A stretch of DNA of 64,000 nucleotides from Legionella micdadei (GTDB lineage: Bacteria > Pseudomonadota > Gammaproteobacteria > Legionellales > Legionellaceae), in assembly GCF_000953635.1 (NCBI RefSeq), contig NZ_LN614830.1, forward strand, positions 1,045,001 to 1,109,000. The letters run 5' to 3'. How positions within the stretch are numbered: position 1 is the stretch's first letter; each line of letters begins with the position of its first letter. The notes below the pieces were generated by a model, which was not told the DNA's origin, searched no databases, and worked only from the letters and a program-made list of their open reading frames with translations. Positions 8,178 through 17,018 of this stretch are shown here, piece by piece. Made by a program: the position numbers and the translations under genes.

Positions 8178-8486
8178 TCGTTGTTCGCAATGAGTAATTC
8201 CATGCCGTAAAGGCTGGGGTTTGTAAGGGACAAACCAGCGATGAATGTTCAATTTTACACACTTTGACGAATGCTAGTTTGGGACAATGAGCCAAAACTT
8301 GGGATCTTAATTTAAGGTCTATGTTTTGGCTCGACTTAAACTGCTCTTAGAATCAAATTCAAACAATTAGACAATTAAGTTTTAAATCCGATAAAAAGAG
8401 CTGCGAGCTATTGCCTATGAACTGGTTTTATCTGTCCATAAATTTATGTAGAATCAGCAAAATAATAAAGAGGAAAATAGGTTAAT
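8178..8486. other. 309-bp intergenic stretch with two inverted repeats
   Basis: No gene seen. It holds a hairpin at 8213-8239 (10 pairs with a two-G bulge), which may terminate the Gly-rich lipoprotein transcript. It also holds a 10-bp perfect inverted repeat, GAGCCAAAAC at 8289-8298 with GTTTTGGCTC at 8323-8332, whose 24-nt loop itself contains the palindrome CTTAATTTAAG. An AT-rich promoter region precedes the gene at 8487. Confidence 0.5.
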
Positions 8487-9173
8487 ATGGAATCTCGATG
8501 TCATTATAGAATAGGCAAGTCGATTTTATATTTATGCATACTGTTATCAAATTTATATTTAACAGGATGTATTGACCTTGCTGCGACACAAAGCCTCTCC
8601 AAAGATAAAAACTATGTTTTCAAAAGTAAAGCCCGCGTTTTCGTTATGCGTGGTGGCTTAGGCGGTATTTTTAGTACCGGAATGAATCAATTGCAAAGCA
8701 CCTTGGAAAGAAAATACAGAATAAGAACAGAAAGTACGGTTTGGTACAAAGTTGATCAATTAAGCAAATACATCATCAAAAATTATGGGACTAAGGAATT
8801 ACCAGGACCGATTATTCTGGCAGGACATTCTTTGGGGGCAAACGAACAAATTAAAGTGGCTAAAAATCTTGCCAAGGCAAACATTCCAGTAGACCTACTC
8901 ATTACCATTGATGCTGTTTCACCTCTGGAAGTGCCTCCGAATGTTAAGCATGTACTCAATATATACAAGCCATCTTTCGTACCGATGTTTAGTGGATTGC
9001 GAGTAAAGGCTATGGATCCTAAGCGTACAACAATTGAAAATCTTAATGTATCAACGCTTAAAACCGTTGCGGTGAACCATTTTACTATTGATAAAAATGA
9101 AGAGATACAGAATTTAATGGTCAATCGTTCATTGGCTGCTATAAGCAATGCAAATAGTAAAACTGCTTCATAA
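8487..9173 (+). CDS. Alpha/beta-hydrolase-like lipoprotein
   Basis: A 228-aa lipoprotein. The signal peptide ends in the lipobox LTGC (Cys about residue 28). The mature part contains the nucleophile elbow GHSLG (Ser near residue 115) after a beta strand (GPIILA), a candidate acid Asp in LLITIDAVSP, and a candidate His in AVNHFTID, the order expected of a serine alpha/beta hydrolase. It is shorter than most lipases, so the cap domain is probably minimal. The substrate is unknown; an envelope esterase or thioesterase is a reasonable guess. It precedes the monooxygenase gene by 71 nt. Confidence 0.65.
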   Translation: MESRCHYRIGKSILYLCILLSNLYLTGCIDLAATQSLSKDKNYVFKSKARVFVMRGGLGGIFSTGMNQLQSTLERKYRIRTESTVWYKVDQLSKYIIKNYGTKELPGPIILAGHSLGANEQIKVAKNLAKANIPVDLLITIDAVSPLEVPPNVKHVLNIYKPSFVPMFSGLRVKAMDPKRTTIENLNVSTLKTVAVNHFTIDKNEEIQNLMVNRSLAAISNANSKTAS

Positions 9174-9244
9174 TGTGAATGCAGTGATGAATAATAAAAA
9201 TAAGATGTAAATCTAGCCTAGGCTTTTGTAAAAGTGTATTTATT

Positions 9245-10648
9245 ATGAAAAATCCCCCTAATAATTCTCCAAGAATTTGCGTTATTGGTGCTGGACCTTG
9301 CGGTATAACTACTGCAAAAAATTTATTACAACAGGGTTTAACTAATTTCACCGTATTTGAAAAAAATCACCGTTTGGGAGGAAATTGGGTTTTTGACGAA
9401 AGCAATGATCACTCGAGTGTCTACGAAACAACTCATATCATTAGTTCAAAACGGCTCTCGCAATACGAAGATTACCCAATGCCGTTTGAGTATCCTGACT
9501 ACCCGTCACATACTCAAATTCTGAGTTATTTTGAAGATTATGCGCAGCATTTTGGTGTTAATGAGTATATTCAATTCAATACTTGTGTCGAAAAAATCGT
9601 CCCTCTGTCGGAAAGGGAATGGATGGTTACTTATAAGAACGAACAAGGCACATATGAAGAAGTTTTTAATTACGTTCTAGTCGCAAACGGCCATCACTGG
9701 GATCCTATAGTTCCGCAATTTTGTGGAGAATTCCTAGGCGAAATACTCCATTCCCACCAATATAAACGAGCTGCACCGTTTAAAAATAAAAGAGTGCTTG
9801 TCGTAGGAGGGGGTAATTCAGCTTGTGATATTGCCGTGGAGATCTCACGCCATTCGCCGAAAACTTGCATCAGTTTACGCCGCGGCCAGCATATTTTTCC
9901 TAAATTCATTTTTGGTAAACCTACTGATATCATGTTCTCTTTTGTGAATTGGATGCCTTATTGGCCGAAGCAATTATTAGCTGCTGCCATAATCCGTATT
10001 ATTCAAGGGCGGTATCCAAAGTATCATTTAGAAAAACCTAAATGCAAACCACAAGAAATTCATCCAACCATTAATTCCGAACTGCTTTATTACATACGAC
10101 ACGGTAAGATTTTACCGCGTCGAGCCATTGATCGATTGGATGGTAATACAGTTCATTTTGTTGATGGTCGGCAAGATGAATTTGATGTCATTATTTTAGC
10201 GACAGGCTACCAGATAAGTTTTCCATTTTTTGATAAACAACTCATCGATTTTAGTACCTTAGTTCATGTTCCTCTTTATCGAAAAATGATGCACGCTGAT
10301 TTTAAAAATCTCTATTTTATTGGTTTGTTTCAACCGCAGGGTTGCATTTGGCCTCTTGCTGATTTTCAAGCCAAAATTGCAGCTAGAATTATTGCCGGCA
10401 GCTTAGATCGCCCAAAAAATTTACCTATAAAAATAAAAAGGGAGATAAAAAAATCGCGTTCTAGGTTTAAAGCAAACATAAGACACGCGATTGAAGTGGA
10501 TTATCCCTCTTTCCGTCGGCAACTCTTGCGCGACTTGAAAAAAGCGAAACCCCAATCACAACAAGGTGTTGAACATTCAAGTTGCTATTCACCTAGTCAA
10601 CGAAGCGAGCAAGCGCAACCTTCCACTGAATCGAGCGAATACTGCTAG
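9245..10648 (+). CDS. Flavin-containing monooxygenase
   Basis: A 467-aa FMO-type enzyme that would use FAD and NADPH to oxygenate N, S or carbonyl compounds. The FAD motif GAGPCG (about residues 16-21) sits in the first Rossmann unit, and LGGNWVF follows as in FMO and Baeyer-Villiger enzymes. The FMO identifying sequence FLGEILHSHQYK (FxGxxxHxxxY/F) is present near residue 165. The NADPH motif VGGGNSACD comes next, and the ATGY motif sits near residue 320. The tail after residue 430 is basic and Ser/Gln-rich, with no known domain. The substrate cannot be told from sequence. Confidence 0.85.
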   Translation: MKNPPNNSPRICVIGAGPCGITTAKNLLQQGLTNFTVFEKNHRLGGNWVFDESNDHSSVYETTHIISSKRLSQYEDYPMPFEYPDYPSHTQILSYFEDYAQHFGVNEYIQFNTCVEKIVPLSEREWMVTYKNEQGTYEEVFNYVLVANGHHWDPIVPQFCGEFLGEILHSHQYKRAAPFKNKRVLVVGGGNSACDIAVEISRHSPKTCISLRRGQHIFPKFIFGKPTDIMFSFVNWMPYWPKQLLAAAIIRIIQGRYPKYHLEKPKCKPQEIHPTINSELLYYIRHGKILPRRAIDRLDGNTVHFVDGRQDEFDVIILATGYQISFPFFDKQLIDFSTLVHVPLYRKMMHADFKNLYFIGLFQPQGCIWPLADFQAKIAARIIAGSLDRPKNLPIKIKREIKKSRSRFKANIRHAIEVDYPSFRRQLLRDLKKAKPQSQQGVEHSSCYSPSQRSEQAQPSTESSEYC

Positions 10649-10768
10649 CTCTGCCTAGGGTCAGTAGACAGTTGGTTTACTGTTGTAAATGAAGATGGCC
10701 TGCTCAAATTACATTTAATTTGCCTTGTTTTTCAACTTTCGAAACCAATTGCCAGCAGACCCTAGAGC
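10648..10768. repeat. Long imperfect inverted repeat
   Basis: CTAGGGTC (10655-10662) recurs inverted as GACCCTAG (10758-10765), flanked by GCTCT and AGAGC. Further in, AGTTGGTTT pairs with GAAACCAATT, and GTTGTAAA with TTTTCAAC. Together they form a roughly 120-nt imperfect hairpin between the monooxygenase and the big helicase gene. It could be a small non-autonomous element, a large terminator or an RNA structure. Confidence 0.45.
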
Positions 10769-10925
10769 AAAAATCAAAAAACTATGCCCTTAACACCGAT
10801 TTGCTCTCAATATCCTGAGATGTCCGGGGCAGAATATTGTTAAATTACTCTCTTCTTCTTCTAATTGAAAAAATAAAATCAATATGTACAATAGTTGGTT
10901 TTTTTGAGATTTATAGGAAACTTAG

Positions 10926-13900
10926 ATGGCCCCCGGAACGATACATTATTGGCAAGGACTGATAGGCGATGAGGAGAAGTTAGAGGAATACAAGCCAATT
11001 ATAGAGAAGTTGGTAAGAGGGGAATATAAATCGCTAGGATTAGAATGGATAGTAAAGCCGTATGTTTACAGTGTTAGGGCGAGTCAAGGGAATCGTTTAC
11101 TGTTTGCGAATGCGGAAGTAAAAGGCCATCCGTATATTTTGTTTTTGAAAGACATAGGACATCAATATCACCGGAGTCCATTTGTGGTGATTCCTGGATA
11201 TTGCGAACGCTATTTGGAGAAATATCGCCATTATTTAGAGGAGGTGTTGGAGCAATCAGGGCAAGAGGAAGGTTTGGTTTCTAATTTGCAGGGTAATAAA
11301 GAAGGGACGGGGATAAAATGGGTAGGCCTTGAGTATTACAATCAGAATTTCATTGAGTTAAACAGTAAACAAGAGGAAGCGTTAAAGGCGAAATTACCGT
11401 TGTTAGTGAGTGGCCCTCCTGGTTCAGGGAAGTCGTGTGTGTCGTTATTTTTAATGAATCCGTTGCTGAATGGTTTGCCGTTAGAGGGGAATAATGGTGT
11501 TTTGTATGTGACGCAATCATCGCGCTTAGTTGAGCAGATGCAGAGGGGTAGTGCGGAAGGATTACCGGCTGAAGCGGAGGGCCGGGTTGGGTATCAATCG
11601 TATGAGTCGTTGGCGAGAGTGCTTCATGGAGAAGAGTTAGCGGGTAAAACACTAGTTGATAAGGAGGAGTTTGCAGAGTGGTTTAGGCACTATGTTTCGA
11701 AGAAGCAGGAAGAATTAAAAGCGCGAGAGTCCACCCAAGGTTGGCGAAAAGGGAAATTGGAGGAATTAAAGGAGAAGGGCAGCCAAGTCTATCAAGAGTT
11801 TCGGATTTTATCGGGATATGATGAAGCGGGGTACCTGTCCTTAGGAGGGAAGCAAAGTATATTTCATGATTCAGAAGAGAAGGGATGGATTTACGCGGCG
11901 TATGAAGCGTATCAAATATTTCTTAAATCGGAGAAGAAAGTTGACCTTGCTTTTTTCCCGTTTGTTGTGAAAGGTCGTTATGAGATGGTGGTGGTTGATG
12001 AATCGCAAGATTTGTCCTATTTGCAGCTTCGCAATTTGCTGGAATTAGCGAAGGCTGGTCAAGTATGCCTTTGTATTGATACCCGTCAAAGTTTAAATGA
12101 TTCTAAATCGAAGCGCCCTTATATAGTTGAGACGTTGCGAAAGATGGGCTATGAGGTGAGTCACATTGAGTTGCCATTCTCGCATCGTTGCCCGGAGGTT
12201 GTGGTTCCATTTTTGAATAATGCGGTGGGTATCCGCAATGTTTTAACGGGTGGTAGCGATGATAAGTTGGGGCAATCGAAAATCACAGGTTGTTCTGGGA
12301 AAAAGAAAGCGGGCAGTATCCGATGGGTTGAAGGGCCTGATGAAGAGACCCTGAAGTTTTTGCATGAGTTAGCTAAGACGACGCAGTTTGCGGTGGTAAC
12401 GCAAGCGGAATATGTGGAGGAAGCGCGCAAGCTGTATAAAACGGAAATGGTATTTACCGTTGAGCAGATTAAAGGGTTGGAGTTTCGGACGGTTGTTGCG
12501 CACAAAATACTTGAGCCGACAGAGCTTCTTCGTGAAGCAGATGATATTCTTGAAGAGTATTTGAAAGTAAACCCGGATGTGCTTTTGGATAAATCGAAGG
12601 CGGCCCACCGGGCGAAGAAAGGGCAGGGTGATGAGCGCTTTGGCCCTCCGATGAACCAGTTTTTCACGGCATGTTCGCGTGCAACCGAGCATTTAATCAT
12701 CAACCAGAAAAGGCATCATGCGTTACGGCATTTATATCAATTGCTGGGAGTGGGGTTGCCCAATAAAGAAGAAGCTCAAGAAGTAACGTTTGCAGTATCG
12801 ACAAAAACGGAGGAGGAGTTGCGTCGAGAGTGGTTATCCAAAGCCATTGATTTTGTGAAGCAAGGTTTGCCGCAAGCGAGAGAGATTTATATTCATAAAT
12901 TGGGGCATAAACCGGAAGAATTTGAGGCATTTAGAAAAGAGCATGAGATTAAACTGGCATCGGTGGTAAATCCTGTGGCTGATAAACCCGGGCTTAAAAA
13001 CACGCAAGCGGCTGAACAATCGCCCGCACAAGAAGACAAACGGTCGAAAAAAAGCAAGAAAAAGAAGAAGCGTACAAAAAAGTTAGTGCAGGCAATAGCG
13101 ATACCCCAAGCGGTCCGCCGAGCTCCCGTTCTACCCCAAATAACTTCTTCTTCAAGTACAGCGGTAAGTTTGCGCCAAGCGGGTAATTCAGCTTTTAACC
13201 TCGTTGGCGGTTCAACATTTTTTTCTTCTAAACCACAGAGAACACCTGAGGAATATGTTCAAGGCCTTTTTAACAGTTTGACAGAGAGCAATTTAAAATT
13301 ATTCTTTGCCTGCGATGAAGACAAGCTTTTTAGGTATTTATTTACCGTTCCGATGCCAGATGGGGAGTGTCTTTTCAGGCATATTCTGCTGGATAGCAAT
13401 AAAATGAATGTTTTTGTTAGTTTTTTAGATTCTAATCCTGAGAATTATTATAAATTCAGTGGAGAGCGTTTTTCTAAGCCTATTCCAGGACATCCTGATA
13501 ACCTAACACCTCTTGAATTGTTGGTAACGACGGGAAGTGTGACCGGCGGTACTGTATTTCTCACGAAGCATGTTTTCCCTCATAACCCTTTTTTCTATCT
13601 AAAGCTGTCGGTTAAACAGCTTTTGTGCCCACCTGATCGCGATTGGGAAAGGATATTTAACGCGGGCAATTTTTTCCTTCGATTAATGGCAACGAAAGAA
13701 AAATGTGAATTACTGAAATTAATCATGGAGACCGATTTATATGAAGAACTTTGCAAACCGGATGCGATAAATGGAAATAATTGGTTTCAATGGTGTGCGG
13801 AAAAAGAACTTTTTAAGTTTGTAAAATTAATTATGAAAAATCCCCTATTCGATGTAGAAATTCTTAAAAAGGAGAATAAAGCAGGGAGAACATTAGAGTC

Positions 13901-14753
13901 TGATTTAGAAAGTATGCCCAAATTAAAGGAGATGATGAAGACTAAGGCAGAAGTAAACAAGGGTATGTCTAAATCGGAGCGCTTAAAAAAACATTTTATG
14001 AATTATATGAGCGATGATCTTCTAAGTAATTTGCTCTCACTTGATCTTGCTGCAATGTGTAAGAAATTATTTACATCGCTTAATTTTGATCCAGATAAAG
14101 ACGAGTATTTTTTAACTACTTTCCTTGAAGATAAAGAAAGGGCTGCGCGACTTGAAGCACTTATCTCTAAGCAACAACGATGGAATAAGTTTCATGGGGA
14201 AATGTTCTCACAAAAAATTCCAGGAAAAAGTATAACGCCTTTTGAAGTGTTGTTTAATTCACAAGATGGTCAGTGCTTTTTAGAGAAAATTCTATTGAAC
14301 GAGTCGTTATTTAAATACCAATTAGAACCATCCTTGATTTGCCCGCCGTATCAAAATTGGAGTGAGCATAGAGAGAAGAATAGTCCTTTATACCGGCTTT
14401 GTACTTCTACATTTGGTAATTCTGTTTTTGGAAATGAAATTCTTAATGAGTTTTGTAGAAAGGCACATCTACTTAATCAATTAACAAAAAAAGATAATGA
14501 GGGCAATACCTGGTTTCATTGGGCACTAGAAAATAGCCTTGATGTGGATAAAATTATTCCAGTTTTCTTGCAGGCAAGACAGTTTGTTCCTGGTATTGAT
14601 AATGTGAGAAATAATAAGGGTTATACAATACTTGAATTGGCACAAATAAAAATACCCGAGATAGTCTTTCGATTACAGGGATGTAAGGAAAACAACAGTG
14701 GCGATTCAAAGGTGATAGAGCTAAGCAATTTATCATCAGTTCGCCCTTGTTAA
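10926..14753 (+). CDS. Chimeric UvrD-type (SF1) helicase with duplicated C-terminal module
   Basis: A 1275-aa protein in several parts. Residues 1-100 read like a RelE/ParE-type fold (YSVRASQGNRLLFA ... YILFLKDIGHQYHR). Residues about 160-620 are a superfamily I helicase core: Walker A GPPGSGKS (about 163-170), DEXQ box DESQD (358-362), IDTRQS, the QIKGLEF motif, and ACSRATEHL. Near residues 704-721 lies a lysine/arginine run (KKSKKKKKR) resembling a eukaryotic nuclear localisation signal. After it come two related modules about 243 residues apart: GERFSKPIPG with GNNWFQW, and GEMFSQKIPG with GNTWFHW. Each is ankyrin-like in rhythm. The ATG follows a poor ribosome site (AGGAAAC). It could be a Dot/Icm effector or a defence-type helicase; sequence alone cannot decide. 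Confidence 0.75.
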   Translation: MAPGTIHYWQGLIGDEEKLEEYKPIIEKLVRGEYKSLGLEWIVKPYVYSVRASQGNRLLFANAEVKGHPYILFLKDIGHQYHRSPFVVIPGYCERYLEKYRHYLEEVLEQSGQEEGLVSNLQGNKEGTGIKWVGLEYYNQNFIELNSKQEEALKAKLPLLVSGPPGSGKSCVSLFLMNPLLNGLPLEGNNGVLYVTQSSRLVEQMQRGSAEGLPAEAEGRVGYQSYESLARVLHGEELAGKTLVDKEEFAEWFRHYVSKKQEELKARESTQGWRKGKLEELKEKGSQVYQEFRILSGYDEAGYLSLGGKQSIFHDSEEKGWIYAAYEAYQIFLKSEKKVDLAFFPFVVKGRYEMVVVDESQDLSYLQLRNLLELAKAGQVCLCIDTRQSLNDSKSKRPYIVETLRKMGYEVSHIELPFSHRCPEVVVPFLNNAVGIRNVLTGGSDDKLGQSKITGCSGKKKAGSIRWVEGPDEETLKFLHELAKTTQFAVVTQAEYVEEARKLYKTEMVFTVEQIKGLEFRTVVAHKILEPTELLREADDILEEYLKVNPDVLLDKSKAAHRAKKGQGDERFGPPMNQFFTACSRATEHLIINQKRHHALRHLYQLLGVGLPNKEEAQEVTFAVSTKTEEELRREWLSKAIDFVKQGLPQAREIYIHKLGHKPEEFEAFRKEHEIKLASVVNPVADKPGLKNTQAAEQSPAQEDKRSKKSKKKKKRTKKLVQAIAIPQAVRRAPVLPQITSSSSTAVSLRQAGNSAFNLVGGSTFFSSKPQRTPEEYVQGLFNSLTESNLKLFFACDEDKLFRYLFTVPMPDGECLFRHILLDSNKMNVFVSFLDSNPENYYKFSGERFSKPIPGHPDNLTPLELLVTTGSVTGGTVFLTKHVFPHNPFFYLKLSVKQLLCPPDRDWERIFNAGNFFLRLMATKEKCELLKLIMETDLYEELCKPDAINGNNWFQWCAEKELFKFVKLIMKNPLFDVEILKKENKAGRTLESDLESMPKLKEMMKTKAEVNKGMSKSERLKKHFMNYMSDDLLSNLLSLDLAAMCKKLFTSLNFDPDKDEYFLTTFLEDKERAARLEALISKQQRWNKFHGEMFSQKIPGKSITPFEVLFNSQDGQCFLEKILLNESLFKYQLEPSLICPPYQNWSEHREKNSPLYRLCTSTFGNSVFGNEILNEFCRKAHLLNQLTKKDNEGNTWFHWALENSLDVDKIIPVFLQARQFVPGIDNVRNNKGYTILELAQIKIPEIVFRLQGCKENNSGDSKVIELSNLSSVRPC

Positions 14754-14799
14754 CAGGGCAACAGAGTTGTCATCCCTGAAGTTGTCATGTTAATTCGAA

Positions 14800-14817
14800 C
14801 AGTTGTAAACGAAGTTG
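14800..14817 (+). repeat. Direct repeat flanking the helicase gene
   Basis: The 18-mer at 14800-14817 matches 10680-10697 at 15 of 18 positions (core GTTGTAAA-GAAG). One copy lies before and one after the helicase gene. It may be a trace of how the gene arrived, or chance. Confidence 0.3.
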
Positions 14818-14912
14818 TAATGTAAAATAAAAGTCTTTTCTAGACAGTAAAGATAGGCCACAATTGTCTAATTTAAACGTGCTGAAAAGCGAAGTATTTT
14901 CAGGATGAATCA

Positions 14913-17012
14913 GTGACACGATTTTTATTTTCCATTCCTTTATTTTTAAGCGCCTTGCTGCTTTTTGTTATCCAACCGATAGTTGCAAAATTATTACTTC
15001 CTGTGTACGGGGGCACCCCTGCTGTCTGGACAATATGCGTGTTGTTTTTTCAAACCATGCTTTTGCTTGCTTATGGTTACGCTTGGGTGCTGAGCCGAAT
15101 TGCCAATAATTGGGTATGGCGCTTAGTGCACGTTTCGCTGGTTTTGCTGAGTCTAACTGCTCTTCCATTAACGGTATCCCCCACTTTTAACTTAACCTCA
15201 CCTGATTTGGCGATTTTGTGCCATTTAATTACTCATTTAGGTTTGCCGATTCTAGTCATCGGTGCTTCTGCACCTTTATTACAATTTGCATACAGCCAGA
15301 CAAAGGCGAAATACGCAAGTGATCCTTATTTTTTTTATGTCGCATCGAATGTAGGAAGCTTGTTTGCTTTATTGGCCTATCCTTGGATAATTGAGCGCTA
15401 TATTGGCTTAAAGCTGCAGTTCCATTATTGGAATTTGAGTTTTGTTATTTATATGATTGTCTTATTGGCTGCACTGTTTATCCCAAAACAGCAATCATTA
15501 ACCCCTGAGCGTAAAAAAAATAAGGCAACTTGGTCGATTCGCTTACGCTGGATTAGCTATAGCTTTATCCCTTGCAGTTTAATGTTAGGTGTATCTTTTT
15601 ACATCTCCACTGATATTGCCGCAACCCCTTTATTTTGGGTCATTCCTCTTCTTGTTTATTTACTCTCTTTTATCATTACTTTTGCGAAAAATCCCCTCAT
15701 TCCTCACGCATGGGTTACCCGAAATACCTTATTTTTTATTATTTTTCCTGTCATTGGATTTATTGTAGGGGCCAACTTATTAACGGCTTGGGCGCTTATC
15801 CTATTTCATTTAGCAAGCTTGTTTATGCTTGCGCTTTTATGTCATGGTGAATTAGTACGAATGAGGCCAACAACTAATCAACTCACCAGTTTTTATTTTT
15901 GTATTGCCTTAGGAGGCAGTTTAGCTGGTTTGTTTAATGGGGTAATAGCACCACGTCTTTTCGATGGTGCTTATGAATACCCTTTGGTTTTTGCCCTTGC
16001 TATGCTTTGTTTTTCTTTACCCCGATCATCTGTTTATACCTCAATTATTCTCTTTGTTTTATTGTTAATTAATTGTTTTTTGCCTGAACATTGCTGGATG
16101 AAAACACATCATATCCTGGCGATTTTAGCACTGGGTATCCTCGTGATTTGGCCTAAAAATAAAATCAATCTTTTTATGGGAATGGCGATTTTATTTGTTT
16201 TTCTGTTTAGCCCTTGGTTTAAATCAATAGAAACATTAACACAGCAGCGCAATTTTTATGGTGTAAAACAAGTGCTTTCCCTAAGTAATGCGCACGTATT
16301 GGTAAGCCAGAATACCTTGCATGGTTTTCAACTGAATGGATATAGTCAGCAAGAAAATGCTGCAATGGCTTATTATGGTTCTGTATTGCCCGTGGTTCGC
16401 CGTCTTCAGGGGATATTCCCTAAGCTTGATGCGACGATAATCGGGTTAGGTACTGGAATGATGGCCTGTCAGTTTCGCAATCGCGATAGGCTCAAAATCA
16501 TTGATATTGATAAACAGGTTATTCGCATTGCAAGCAATAATCATTATTTTACTTACCTACATGATTGCCCACCGGTAATATCGCTCCATGAAGGAGACGG
16601 ACGAAAAATTTTAGAACATAATCAAGACAGGCGTGCGCATCTTTTAGTGATTGACGCCTTTTCTTCTGACGCAATCCCCACTCATCTATTAACACTGGAA
16701 GCCTTTAAATTATATCAACAAACCATTGAGGAGAATGGGGGCATCTTAATTAATATCAGTAATCGTCATTTGCATTTGCTTCCTGTTGTTATTGCTGCAG
16801 GCCGTGAACTGCAATTGGTTGTATTGCATAAAAAACAAGAGGGAAATGAGACTGAAGGAAAGTTGACAGCCGAATGGGCACTGCTTACAGCAAATCAACC
16901 CTTAGCCCTCGAATTAATGCGGATGGAAGGCTGGCGATTTGCTGCAGGAAACGATAGCCGATTATGGACAGACGATTACTCCAATATTGTACCTTTGATA
17001 AGGTGGGGATAG
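14913..17012 (+). CDS. Membrane spermidine-synthase-like protein
   Basis: A 699-aa protein with about twelve hydrophobic segments in residues 1-440, then a Rossmann methyltransferase-like domain of the spermidine synthase superfamily (residues about 500-690). The latter shows VIGLGTG-like IIGLGTGMMA, the acidic strand LKIIDIDKQVI, EGDGRKIL and VIDAFSSDAIPTHLLT. The family is annotated as fused spermidine synthase/transporter; its true substrate is mostly unknown. The start is GTG at 14913, with CAGGA at 14901-14905 upstream. It converges on the GNAT-MazG gene with only 6 nt between stop codons. Confidence 0.75.
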   Translation: MTRFLFSIPLFLSALLLFVIQPIVAKLLLPVYGGTPAVWTICVLFFQTMLLLAYGYAWVLSRIANNWVWRLVHVSLVLLSLTALPLTVSPTFNLTSPDLAILCHLITHLGLPILVIGASAPLLQFAYSQTKAKYASDPYFFYVASNVGSLFALLAYPWIIERYIGLKLQFHYWNLSFVIYMIVLLAALFIPKQQSLTPERKKNKATWSIRLRWISYSFIPCSLMLGVSFYISTDIAATPLFWVIPLLVYLLSFIITFAKNPLIPHAWVTRNTLFFIIFPVIGFIVGANLLTAWALILFHLASLFMLALLCHGELVRMRPTTNQLTSFYFCIALGGSLAGLFNGVIAPRLFDGAYEYPLVFALAMLCFSLPRSSVYTSIILFVLLLINCFLPEHCWMKTHHILAILALGILVIWPKNKINLFMGMAILFVFLFSPWFKSIETLTQQRNFYGVKQVLSLSNAHVLVSQNTLHGFQLNGYSQQENAAMAYYGSVLPVVRRLQGIFPKLDATIIGLGTGMMACQFRNRDRLKIIDIDKQVIRIASNNHYFTYLHDCPPVISLHEGDGRKILEHNQDRRAHLLVIDAFSSDAIPTHLLTLEAFKLYQQTIEENGGILINISNRHLHLLPVVIAAGRELQLVVLHKKQEGNETEGKLTAEWALLTANQPLALELMRMEGWRFAAGNDSRLWTDDYSNIVPLIRWG

Positions 17013-17018
17013 TGGGGA

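Noticed and set aside
11350-12703. Long minus-strand frames inside the helicase gene
   Set aside because: They are antisense to a protein with clear helicase motifs and look like composition artefacts of its G-rich first half.
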